A program made the position numbers and the translations under genes. Below are positions 33,725 to 42,500 of a DNA stretch of 64,000 nt, piece by piece. The notes below the pieces were generated by a model, which saw only the letters and a list, made by a program, of their open reading frames with translations, was not told the DNA's origin and ran no database searches. The stretch spans positions 62,001 to 126,000 of the forward strand of contig JAPLSA010000031.1 of assembly GCA_026398815.1 (NCBI GenBank), given 5' to 3'. Positions within the stretch are counted from its first letter, which is position 1, and every line of letters begins with the position of its first letter. This DNA is from Gammaproteobacteria bacterium. GTDB lineage: Bacteria > Pseudomonadota > Gammaproteobacteria > Nevskiales > Nevskiaceae.

Positions 33725-34228
33725 TCAGGTCGCCTTGCGCAGCGCCGGTTCGGCGCCGAGCAGCGAGGCCATGCGGGCGCGGGCCCGCGACAGCCGGCTC
33801 ATCACCGTGCCGATCGGCACGTCCAGCGCGGTGGCGGCGTCCTGGTACGACAGGCCGTCGAGCACCACCAGGGTCAGCACCGCGCGCTGCTCCTCCGGCA
33901 GCGTCTGCAGCGCGGCGCGGGCTTCGGCCCATTGCAGCGCGTTCAGCGTCACGTCGCGTCCATCCTCGCCCATCACTTCGGTGACCTCGTCGAGCGGTTC
34001 CGCCTTGCGCCGGTGGGCGCGCAGTTCGTCGCGCCACAGGTTCTGCAGGATCCGGTACAGCCAGCTGTCCAGCGAGGTGCCCGGTTCCCACGATGCCTCG
34101 TGGCGCAGCGCCCGCTCGACCGCCATCTGCACCAGATCCTCGGCGTCGTGCGGCGCATGGCACAAGGTCAGCGCGAAGCGGCGCATGCGCGGTAACCGTG
34201 CTACCAGTTCGTGCCTGAAATCCGGCAT
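33725..34228 (-). CDS. ECF-type RNA polymerase sigma factor
   Basis: 167 aa. Region 2 is visible as FALTLCHAPHDAEDLVQMAVERALRH with WLYRILQNLWRDELRAHRR. Region 4 is LQTLPEEQRAVLTLVVLDGLSYQDAATALDVPIGTVMSRLSRARARM. No extra C-terminal domain. ATG at 34228 follows AGGTGAGG. A predicted ECF promoter lies 24 bp upstream, matching two more at 31371-31461, so it probably activates its own gene and the neighbouring exported-protein genes. The anti-sigma gene follows directly. Confidence 0.93.
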   Translation of the reverse strand: MPDFRHELVARLPRMRRFALTLCHAPHDAEDLVQMAVERALRHEASWEPGTSLDSWLYRILQNLWRDELRAHRRKAEPLDEVTEVMGEDGRDVTLNALQWAEARAALQTLPEEQRAVLTLVVLDGLSYQDAATALDVPIGTVMSRLSRARARMASLLGAEPALRKAT

Positions 34229-34251
34229 CCGCCTCACCTGTTCCTGTCCCC

Positions 34252-34279
34252 GACAACGATCGTCGGCGGCGATTATTCC
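34252..34279 (-). promoter_or_regulatory. Predicted autoregulatory ECF promoter of the sigma gene
   Basis: Minus-strand GGAATAA (34279-34273), 14 bases, CGTTGTC (34258-34252), followed by GGGG as in the copy upstream of the 95-aa gene. Transcription would begin about 12 bases before the ATG, just ahead of the ribosome-binding site. Confidence 0.72.
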
Positions 34280-34315
34280 CGGGATGCCCGATCCCGGCAG
34301 CAGGAGTGCTGCACC

Positions 34316-36001
34316 ATGATCCATCCCGCACCCCGTTTTACTGGTCGCCGTGCCGGCCTGCTGCTGGCCATCGCGCTGTGTCCGCTGCTGGCCTGCCCTT
34401 CGGCGCGTGCGCGCGACGGCGGCGAGGTCCGCGAAGTGCGGGAATCGCGCGCCCAGCGCGACGCCCGCGAGGCCCGCGATCAGGCCGATCGCGAGCGCAG
34501 CCGCGAAGCCGACCGTGAAGCGCGCGACGCCGCCCGCAGCAGCGGCAAGGACAGCGGCGGCGACCGCAGCGGTGGTGGTGGCAGTGACGGCGGCGGCACG
34601 GCACCGGCCGCATCCGGATCGGCCCGCAGCAGCGGCGGTGGCGAGACCGATGCCGCCAAGGCCAAGGCTGACGCCGACAAGGCCCAGGCAAAGCGCAGCG
34701 AGGAGGCCGACAAGCAGGCCGCCGACGCCGCCAAGGAAGGGGCCAAGGAAGCCGAGGACGCTGCCAAGGATGCCGCCGATGCCGCCGAGGACGAGGCCAA
34801 GGACGCCGAGCACGGCGACGATCGCATCGACCTGGTGGCCGACGACCGCCTGCGCAGCGGCGAGCCGCTGGCGGTGGAGCACGGCCTGGACGGTCGCGAG
34901 CGGATTGCCGGCGAGGTGCTGATGATCGACCGCAGCGCTGCCGTGGCCCGCGTGCAGGCGGCCGGCTACCGCCTGCGTTCGGAGCGACCGGTGCCGGGCC
35001 GCGACGAAACCATCGCCCGCGTGCAGCTGCGCGCCGGGCAAACGGTGGAGCAGGCGCTGCGCCAGCTGCAAGGCATCGCGCCGCAGGGCCTGTTCGCGCC
35101 GAACCATGTGTTCCGGCCGTCGCAGGTCGATCCCGGCCGGGACGCCGCGCGGCTGGTAGCGCCGGCGGTGAAGTTGCCGGCGTCCGCTGCGTCCGCCCCG
35201 GCGGCGGGCAACGGCCGGCCGTTCAGCGTCGGCATCATCGACACCGGCGCCGACCTGGCCGCCGCGCCGATCGCCGCCGCCGTCAGCCGCAGCCGCAGCT
35301 TCGTCGGCAGCGATTACCTGCCGCGCGGCCACGGCACCCTGGTGGCCGAAATCGCCGCTGCCGGCGGCGCCCGGCTGGCGCTGGCCGATGTCTTCGGCGC
35401 CGACGCCGACCAGCGCCTGGTGGCGCCGGCCGATGCCATTGCGGCGGCGATCGCCTGGCTGATCGACGAACGCGCCGGGGTGATCAACATCTCCATCGAA
35501 GGTCCGGACAACCCGGTGATGGGCCTGATGGTGCGGCGGGCGCTGGCGGCCGGCATCGTCGTCGTCGCAGCGGCCGGCAACGGTGGCCCGGCCGCGCCGC
35601 CGGTCTACCCGGCCGCCTATCCGGGCGTGGTCGCGGTCACCGCCATCGACGGCCGCGACCAGGTCTACCGGCGCGCCAACCGGGGTCCGTACATCAGCTT
35701 CGCGGCACCGGGCGTGAACGTCGTCAGCAGCGCCGGCAGCTTTGGTGGCCAGCCGGTGTCCGGCACCTCGTTCGCAGCGCCGGCGGTGGCGGCGACCATC
35801 GCCCGCGACCTGCGCGCCGATGCATCGAACGCCGCCGATGCGGTGCTGGCCCGGCTGCGTGCCGCCGCCCGCGATCTGGGCGCAGTCGGCTACGACCCGG
35901 TCTACGGCTGGGGCGCGGTGGGTGTCGGCAGCGCAGCGGCTGCGCCGGCGGCCGCTGCGGGCAGCGAAGGCGCACGGCCTGCGGCGCCACCGCCACGCTG
36001 A
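34316..36001 (+). CDS. S8-family subtilisin-like serine protease with charged N-terminal region
   Basis: 561 aa. A signal peptide (LLLAIALCPLLACPSARA; Cys27 could be a lipobox, weak) precedes about 130 residues of Arg/Glu/Asp/Ala and Gly/Ser low complexity (residues 35-165), probably coiled or disordered. A linker domain follows, then the catalytic domain from about residue 300: Asp309 in GIIDTGADL, His339 in RGHGTLVAE, oxyanion Asn422 in AAGNGG and Ser485 in SGTSFAAP, all intact. It is divergent from the ECF sigma/anti-sigma pair, 87 bp between starts. It might process the anti-sigma factor or the charged exported proteins; this is inference. No ECF-type promoter is seen on its own strand. 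Confidence 0.9.
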   Translation: MIHPAPRFTGRRAGLLLAIALCPLLACPSARARDGGEVREVRESRAQRDAREARDQADRERSREADREARDAARSSGKDSGGDRSGGGGSDGGGTAPAASGSARSSGGGETDAAKAKADADKAQAKRSEEADKQAADAAKEGAKEAEDAAKDAADAAEDEAKDAEHGDDRIDLVADDRLRSGEPLAVEHGLDGRERIAGEVLMIDRSAAVARVQAAGYRLRSERPVPGRDETIARVQLRAGQTVEQALRQLQGIAPQGLFAPNHVFRPSQVDPGRDAARLVAPAVKLPASAASAPAAGNGRPFSVGIIDTGADLAAAPIAAAVSRSRSFVGSDYLPRGHGTLVAEIAAAGGARLALADVFGADADQRLVAPADAIAAAIAWLIDERAGVINISIEGPDNPVMGLMVRRALAAGIVVVAAAGNGGPAAPPVYPAAYPGVVAVTAIDGRDQVYRRANRGPYISFAAPGVNVVSSAGSFGGQPVSGTSFAAPAVAATIARDLRADASNAADAVLARLRAAARDLGAVGYDPVYGWGAVGVGSAAAAPAAAAGSEGARPAAPPPR

Positions 36002-36126
36002 AGCGGCTCGCGCGGCGGCCGGTTTCGCGGCCGCCACCGGCGGTCATCGGGGGGCGTGGTCACAGCGGCCGCAGCAGCTACGATCAGCGGCCCTGTCCGG
36101 CATGCCGACGAACCCGAGATCCGCCG

Positions 36127-37338
36127 ATGACCGCCGAAACCCCGAAGTCCGCTTCCCCTGCCGCGCCCGCCGCCGCCAAGGTGCCGCGCGACAAGCAGGA
36201 CGACTACACCCGCGAGATCGCCGCCACCCGCCGCGCGTTCGTGACGGCGCAGACCGGCAGCACGCTGGACCACGTCGGCCACTACTCGTTCGGCCCTGGC
36301 GTGCTGCCCGGCAACATCGAGAACTTCATCGGCGTGGCCCAGGTGCCGATCGGCCTCGCCGGCCCGCTGCGCGTCAACGGCGAACACGCGAAAGGCGATT
36401 TCTACATCCCGATGGCGACCACCGAAGGCACCTTGGTGGCCAGCTACAACCGCGGCATGCGCCTGCTCAGCGAGCACGGCGGCGTGAAGTGCACCGTGGT
36501 CGACGACCACATGCAGCGCTCGCCGGTGTTCATGTTCGACGACGCGCTGGCCGCGCGCGGCTTCGGCGAGTGGATCACCGCCCACCACGCCGACATCGCC
36601 GCCGCCGCCGAAGCGACTACGCGCATCGGCAAGCTGAAGGTCATCGGCCAGTACGCGGTCGGCAACCTGCGCTACCTGCGCTTCAACTACGCCACCGGCG
36701 ATGCGGCGGGCCAGAACATGGTCGGCAAGGCCACACTGGCCGCCTGCCAATGGATACAGGCGAACCACCCGCTGCACCCGAATTTCATGCTGTCCGGCAA
36801 CATCGACACCGACAAGAAGCACTCGCAGATCAACACGCTGAACACGCGCGGCAAGCGGGTGATCGCCGAAATCACGCTGAAGGACTCCATCCTGAAGCCG
36901 CTGATGGGCGTCACCGGCAAGCAGCTGTTCCACGCCCGCCAGATCAGCCAGGCCGGCGCCTTCATCGCAGGCAGCGCCAATAACGCCGCGCATGCCGCCA
37001 ACGGCATCACGGCACTGTTCATCGCCTGCGGGCAGGACGTCGCCAACGTCGCCGAATCGCATGCCGCCACCACCTACTGCCAGCTGCTCGACAACGGCGA
37101 CTACTACTGGTCCATCACCCTGACCAGCCTGATCTGCGCCACCTACGGCGGTGGCACCGGGCTGGCGACGCAACGCGAATGTCTGGAAATGCTCGGCTGC
37201 TACGGCAAGGGCGGCGCACTGAAGTTCGCCGAAATCTGTGCCGGCGTGGTGCTGGCCGGCGAGACCTCACTGAGTTCCGCGATCCTGGCCGGGGATTGGG
37301 TGTCGTCGCATGACCAGCTGGGGCGGAATCGGCCGTGA
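36127..37338 (+). CDS. Hydroxymethylglutaryl-CoA reductase, class I-like
   Basis: 403 aa. It reduces HMG-CoA to mevalonate with NADPH. Conserved segments are ENFIGVAQVPIGLAGPL (substrate), ATTEGTLVASYNRG with catalytic Glu100, GDAAGQNMVG (cofactor), NIDTDKK with Lys230, GQD with Asp304, and the C-terminal His395 in VSSHDQLG. The layout resembles class I more than the catabolic class II enzymes. No other mevalonate-pathway gene is in the window. The last codons coincide with the start of a low-GC segment, and the following gene overlaps the stop. Confidence 0.92.
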   Translation: MTAETPKSASPAAPAAAKVPRDKQDDYTREIAATRRAFVTAQTGSTLDHVGHYSFGPGVLPGNIENFIGVAQVPIGLAGPLRVNGEHAKGDFYIPMATTEGTLVASYNRGMRLLSEHGGVKCTVVDDHMQRSPVFMFDDALAARGFGEWITAHHADIAAAAEATTRIGKLKVIGQYAVGNLRYLRFNYATGDAAGQNMVGKATLAACQWIQANHPLHPNFMLSGNIDTDKKHSQINTLNTRGKRVIAEITLKDSILKPLMGVTGKQLFHARQISQAGAFIAGSANNAAHAANGITALFIACGQDVANVAESHAATTYCQLLDNGDYYWSITLTSLICATYGGGTGLATQRECLEMLGCYGKGGALKFAEICAGVVLAGETSLSSAILAGDWVSSHDQLGRNRP

Positions 37339-38036
37339 CAATTGGCCTTTCTGATTGCGATCTAGTTACGGCTGCTGAGGAGCAAGAACTAGTTCGTCAT
37401 TTAGTAGCTGACTGGCATTGGGGTGAGCCAGTACGTAGATTGTTTGGTGCGCCGTCGGATGCAAAATACTTAGCGGAAGTGTCTCGTAAGGAATTCGGAG
37501 GCCACGACGGCGACATCGATTTGGTTTGTCTTTCTGAATCTCAGCCTGACAACACAATCATTGTTGAATTCAAGGTTGCCAAGTTGCGTCGTGCTCATGA
37601 TGCGAATGCACGTCCAAATAAACTCGACAAACTGGAACATCTTATTCAGCAAGCGAACGCACGATTTGACCACGGATTCAGTAGCATTTTTGCTTGTTTG
37701 TTGTTGCTGATCGACGGAAATCCAAACGACACGAAATCAGAAATCCACGGAGGAATGACTCCAGAGCAGCACGAGACAGTTCGCCAGAAACTAGGTGGGT
37801 TTGGTCTGCTTAGCCCGACTTGCGATGCCAGAAGTATCGAAGCTCAGGGATTTCAGCGCACCGGCGGATTGGATCATAGAATTGGGTTCATTCGGATTGA
37901 TTTAGTCCAACTTTACGGGGCTGCTCCGTTAACAGATGGGCAGATCCGAGCAGAAATTCTTCGACCTGCAAGTCGGCAGCAGCAGTCAGCATTTATTACG
38001 GAGTGGTCTAAACGAAAGCTTTGGGAACTACGGTGA
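37335..38036 (+). CDS. Low-GC hypothetical protein with PD-(D/E)XK-like nuclease motif
   Basis: 233 aa, not recognised as a named family. Residues 60-80 (GDIDLV, then IIVEFKV) fit the PD-(D/E)XK pattern Asp...Glu-x-Lys, with a Glu-rich helix near residues 14-19 that could supply a further acidic residue. Base composition and codon use (TTA, ATA, AGA) are far more AT-rich than all neighbours, a sign of recent transfer. The first in-frame start is GTG at 37335, overlapping the HMG-CoA reductase stop; the original start may have been lost on insertion. A nuclease of a restriction or defence kind is possible but unproven. Confidence 0.6.
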   Translation: MTIGLSDCDLVTAAEEQELVRHLVADWHWGEPVRRLFGAPSDAKYLAEVSRKEFGGHDGDIDLVCLSESQPDNTIIVEFKVAKLRRAHDANARPNKLDKLEHLIQQANARFDHGFSSIFACLLLLIDGNPNDTKSEIHGGMTPEQHETVRQKLGGFGLLSPTCDARSIEAQGFQRTGGLDHRIGFIRIDLVQLYGAAPLTDGQIRAEILRPASRQQQSAFITEWSKRKLWELR

Positions 38037-38265
38037 TGTATCACCGATTCACCTAACCTCTTGGTACGGTAGCTAAGTGCGGCGGGGCACGACCGACCGC
38101 TTTCAATACGCAAATCTGAGTGATGGCCGCGAACGAAACATGTGTCGGATACTCGGTCAGACGCGCTACGGCACTTCGCGCAATACGTAGCCAAGCACTG
38201 CCGAAGTGCGCGGCTTCGATTCACTCGCATCGTGGCTCCGTAATTCAATACAGCACCAGCGCCCA

Positions 38266-38592
38266 ATGAACACACCTGCATTTCGTATCTGTCTGATCGT
38301 GCTCGCGGCGGCTTTCACGGCCGCTTTTGTCGCAGTGTGCATCCCGCCGTTCATCGAGAACCCGGATGTTGTCGGCGCGTTTGCGGCGGGTTTTGTGAAT
38401 CCGTACTCATCCGGCTACGTGCTGGACATCTTCTTCACGTGGACTGTTCTGGCCGCGTGGATTGCGTACGAAACCAAGACCCAACGCACCCGTCACGGGT
38501 GGGTCGCATTGGTGCTCGGCGTGGTGCCCGGTGTCGCCGTTGGCTTTGCTGTCTATCTGTTGCTTCGGTTGCAGCAGGTGCGTCGCGGCTGA
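38266..38592 (+). CDS. DUF2834-like small membrane protein
   Basis: 108 aa with three predicted membrane helices (CLIVLAAAFTAAFVAVC; DIFFTWTVLAAWIAYET; WVALVLGVVPGVAVGFAVYLLL). The pattern NPYSSGYVLDIFFTWTVLAAW followed by a basic loop is that of DUF2834 proteins, whose role is unknown. ATG at 38266 opens the first helix. The 229 bp before it hold no supportable gene. GC is intermediate between the preceding island and the host genes. Confidence 0.65.
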   Translation: MNTPAFRICLIVLAAAFTAAFVAVCIPPFIENPDVVGAFAAGFVNPYSSGYVLDIFFTWTVLAAWIAYETKTQRTRHGWVALVLGVVPGVAVGFAVYLLLRLQQVRRG

Positions 38593-38686
38593 CGGCTTGC
38601 TCCTCAATGGCAGTGCCGCAGCCACGGTCCCGACCCCGCCGGTGGCAACGCGCTGGCACGTGAATGCCATGCCCTGAAACGACAGC

Positions 38687-38718
38687 GCCCGTCACCGCGC
38701 GGCAACGCGGTGACGGGC
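38687..38718. terminator. 13-bp perfect hairpin
   Basis: GCCCGTCACCGCG (38687-38699) pairs with CGCGGTGACGGGC (38706-38718), loop of six. It lies downstream of the DUF2834-like gene. It has no T-run, so it could be a Rho-independent-like stop of poor type or a REP-like hairpin. Confidence 0.5.
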
Positions 38719-38747
38719 GGCGGCCCCGATAATCGTGGCCAGCGAAG

Positions 38748-38780
38748 TAGCCCGGATTTCGCTGCGCTGTATCCGGGCTA
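38748..38780. repeat. REP-like palindrome
   Basis: TAGCCCGGAT at 38748 is mirrored by ATCCGGGCTA ending at 38780, with a 13-base centre. This is the common intergenic TAGCCCGGAT...ATCCGGGCTA palindrome of many high-GC proteobacteria. Only one copy is in the window. Confidence 0.7.
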
Positions 38781-38873
38781 GGCTTGCTTGCCGGGCCGAT
38801 GCTGTTCGCCTCGGTAAGCAGCTTCGCTCGAACGTCTGGCGTCACGATGCACGCCGATTGCGGGGTCCCACAG

Positions 38874-39374
38874 ATGAACAATATCCGCGTACCAATCATT
38901 GGCGTCATGGCGGGCATGGCGATTCACGCGCTGGGCCACGCGGCCGGCCCTGGCGAGTCGCTGGCTGCCGTCATCGAGCAGCAGGACCGCGCGGTGTTCG
39001 ATGCCTTCAACCGATGCGCGGACCCGGGGCAGTTGAAGGCACACGAAGCCTTCTTTTCCGAGTCGGTCGAGTTCTATCACGACACCGGGGGCGTCACCTG
39101 GTCCCGCGATGCCATGCTGGCCAACACTCGCCAATACGCCTGCGGCAAGTACAGGCGCGAACTGGTCGCTGGCAGCCTCCGGGTTTACCCGATCAAGGAC
39201 TTCGGTGCGATCGAGCAGGGTACGCATCGCTTCTGCGGCATCCCGGATGGGCCGTGCGATGGCCTCGCGGATTTCACGATGGTCTGGCAGTCGGATTCCG
39301 GCAGATGGCGGATCACGAGAGTGCTGAGCTATGGCCATCGCGCTGCCCATGCGGCCACGGCCACCGTGGAGTGA
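38874..39374 (+). CDS. Exported NTF2-like (DUF4440/SnoaL) protein
   Basis: 166 aa. A weak signal peptide (VPIIGVMAGMAIHALGHAAG) precedes an NTF2-like domain: LAAVIEQQDRAVFDAFNRCADPGQL, then FFSESVEFYHDTGGVTWSRDAMLANTR and FTMVWQSDSGRWRITRVLSYGH. Function of such stand-alone domains is usually unknown. ATG at 38874 is preferred over an upstream ATG because it opens the hydrophobic segment; the ribosome-binding site is poor. A REP palindrome lies about 90 bp upstream. Confidence 0.68.
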   Translation: MNNIRVPIIGVMAGMAIHALGHAAGPGESLAAVIEQQDRAVFDAFNRCADPGQLKAHEAFFSESVEFYHDTGGVTWSRDAMLANTRQYACGKYRRELVAGSLRVYPIKDFGAIEQGTHRFCGIPDGPCDGLADFTMVWQSDSGRWRITRVLSYGHRAAHAATATVE

Positions 39375-39471
39375 TGCCCGTTCTTGTGTGGGCGCCTCGG
39401 CTGAGCGCCCGGCTCGGGAACAGCAACGACACCTGACGACGCTCCGAAGCCGCAAGCGCCCTGAAAAGCAA

Positions 39472-39501
39472 AAGCCCCGGCAGCACGAGCGACCGGGGCT
39501 T
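39472..39501 (-). terminator. Intrinsic terminator of the RND efflux operon
   Basis: AAGCCCCGG (39493-39501 complement) and CCGGGGCTT form a 9-bp stem with a 12-base loop. On the minus strand the stem is followed by TTGCTTTTC. It lies about 60 bp after the stop of the RND permease gene, the last gene of the operon. Confidence 0.75.
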
Positions 39502-39561
39502 GTCTTCACATCACGTCACATCAGGCCATCGCAGGCGGGATGGCATCGACGTGTTTCGCCC

Positions 39562-42500
39562 TCAGTGCCGCGCATCGGCCAGAGCCAGTTCGCCGTCATC
39601 GTCGGCATCGACAGCGGCGGTCGGCTTCACGTGCTCGGACGCCAGCCACAGGTACATCGCCGGCACCACGAACAGCGTGAACAGCGTGCCAATCGAGATA
39701 CCGGTGGCGATCACCAGACCCATGTGGTTGCGGCCGACGGCACCGGCGCCGTCGGCGATCACCAGCGGCATGACGCCGAGCACCATTGCGGCGGTGGTCA
39801 TCAGGATCGGGCGCAGGCGGGTTTCGGAGGCGATCTCGATCGCTTCGAGCTTGCTCTTGCCCATCAGGCGCTGCTGGTTGGCGAACTCCACGATCAGGAT
39901 GCCGTGCTTGGCGATCAGGCCCACCAGGGTCACCAGACCCACCTGGGTGTAGACGTTCAGCGTGGCGAAGCCGAGGAACAGGAACACCACCGCGCCGAAG
40001 ATGGCCATCGGCACCGACATCATCACGATCAGCGGGTCGCGGAAGCTTTCGAACTGCGCGGCCAGCACCAGGAAGATGATGATCAGCGCGAAGCTCAGCG
40101 TGACCAGGAAGCCGCCGGATTCCTTGACGTACTGACGTGACTCGCCGGCGTAGTCGATGGTGAAGCCGGCCGGCAGCGTTTCCTTGGCCAGCTGGTTCAG
40201 CAGCGCCAGCGCCTCGCCCTGGGTGCCGCCGAACACCGCGCCGATGGTGGCCGAGTTCAGCTGCTGGAAGTGCGGGATCGACTGCGGCACGGTTTCGGTC
40301 TTGAAGCTGATCACGGTGGAGGCCGGAATCAGCTGGCCGCTGGCGGCGCGCAGGTAGTAGCCATCGAGCTGGCCGGCGTTCAGGCGTTCGGATTCGGTGA
40401 CCTGCGGAATCACCTTGTACGAGCGGCCGGCGATCGAGAAGTAGTTGACGTAGCCGCCGCCGAGCAGCGAGCCGAGCGTGCTGCCGACATCGCGCATCGT
40501 CAGGCCCAGCGCGGCCACCTTGTCGCGGTCCACGTTGACGGTGGTCTGCGGCTTGTCGATCTTCAGGCCGTTGTCGAGCACGTAGAACTTGCCGGTGGCC
40601 TGGGCCTTGGCGATCAGCGCCTGCGACACCTCGTAGAGCTTGGCAAACGGCTCGGTGGTGTTGATCACGAACTGGATCGGCAGGCCCTGGCCGGCGCCCG
40701 GCAGCGACGGTGGATTGACCCAGAACACGTTGGCGCCGGCGACCTGGTTGCTGCGCATCTGCAGATCGACGTTGATGTCGGCGATCTTCCGCGAACGCTC
40801 CTCGTACGGCTTCATCACGAAGCCGCCGATGCCGGAGTTGATCTGCCCTTCGCTGGAGATCTGGAAGGCGTTGGCGTATTCCGGCGTGTCCTTGATGATT
40901 CCGTACATCTGGTCGGTGTAGGTCAGCATCTGCTTGGCCGACGCGTTCGGCGCCGCCGAGGAGATGTAGAACAAAAAGCCCTGGTCTTCGGACGGCGCCA
41001 GTTCGCCGGTGGCGAGCACGCCACCGAAGAAGCCCGGGGCCGTCATCATCAGCACCAGCAGCGCGATGATCATGAAGCCGAAGCCGACCACCAGCTTCCA
41101 GGCGCCCAGCAGGCTGCCGAGCAGCTGGCGGTAGACGCTGGAGAATTTCTCGAAGTTGCGGTCGATCGCCTGCACCAGCTTGTTGGAGCCGTGGTCGTCC
41201 TTGAAGAAGACGCCCGCCATCATCGGCGACAGGGTCAGCGCGACCACCGCCGACACGCCGACCGCGCCGGCCAAGGTGAACGCGAACTCGGAGAACAGCA
41301 CGCCGGTGAGCCCGCCCTGGAAGCCGATCGGCACGTAGACCGCGATCAGCACCACGGAGATCGCGACGATCGGCCCGGCCAGCTCGCGGGCGGCGATCAG
41401 CGCGGCCTGCATCGGCTTCTTGCCGAGCTTCATGTGGCGGTCGACGTTCTCGACGACGATGATCGCGTCGTCGACCACCAGGCCGATCGCCAGCACCAGC
41501 GCCAGCAGGGTCAGCAGGTTGATCGAGTAGCCAAGCACCAGCATCACGAAGAAGCCGCCGATCAGGGACAGCGGCATCGCCACCACCGGGATCAGCACCG
41601 AGCGGAAGCTGCCCAGGAACAGGAAGATCACCACGGTGACGATCAGCAGCGCTTCGATCAGGGTCTTCTGCACTTCGCTGATCGAGGCCCGGATATAGGC
41701 CGTGGCGTCATAGGAAATCTCGCCGTGGATGCCTTCCGGCATCTCCGCGAGGATGTCCGGGAACACCTTGCGCACATCCTTGATCACGGTCAGCGCGTTG
41801 GCATCCGGCGCCACCTTGATGCCGATGAACACCGACTGCTTGCCGTCGAAGCGCGTCGAGGCGTCGTAGTTCTCCGCGCCCAAGGTCACCGTGGCGACGT
41901 CCTGCAGCCGCACCAGCGCACTGCCCTTGTTCTTGATGACGAGATTCTTGAACTCGTCGACCGAGTGCAGATCGGTGCCGGCCGTCAGGTCGACGCTGAT
42001 CATCTGGCCCTTGGTGGTGCCGAGCGCCGACAGGTAGTTGTTGGCCGCGAGCGCTGCGGTGACATCGGTGGCGGTCACCCCGAACGCGGCCAGCCGCTGC
42101 GGATCCAGCCAGGCGCGCAGCGCGAACTGGCGGCCGCCGAGGAGCGACACCAGCTTCACGCCGGCCACCGACTGCAGCTTCGGCTGGACGACGCGGATCA
42201 GGTAGTCGGTGATCTGGTTCTGCGGCAGCGTGTCGCTGGAAAAGCCCATGTACAGCGAGTCGATCTGCTCGCCCACCTGCACGGCCAGCGTCGGCTGCTG
42301 CGCTTCCGGCGGCAGCTGGTTCAGCACCGACTGCACCTTGGTGTTGATTTCGCTGAGCGCGCGGTTGGAGTCGTAGTTCAGCGCAAGCGTGGCGGTGACG
42401 GTGGAGATGCCGGTCGACGACGACGAGGTCAGGTAGTCGATGCCCTGCGCTTGCGCCACCGCTGCCTCGATCGGCGTGGTGATGAAGCCGGCCACCACAT

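Noticed and set aside
34200-34316. ECF-type promoter on the plus strand for the subtilase
   Set aside because: No GGAA-CGTT pair with proper spacing on that strand; only the sigma gene's own promoter on the minus strand is present.
33725-36037. Long 770-aa minus-strand frame ending in the sigma factor
   Set aside because: Only the last 167 residues are a real protein (ECF sigma); the upstream part is antisense to the subtilase.
37913-38281. 122-aa minus-strand frame in the low-GC island
   Set aside because: Partly antisense to the PD-(D/E)XK-like gene, with no recognisable domain and no clear start signal.
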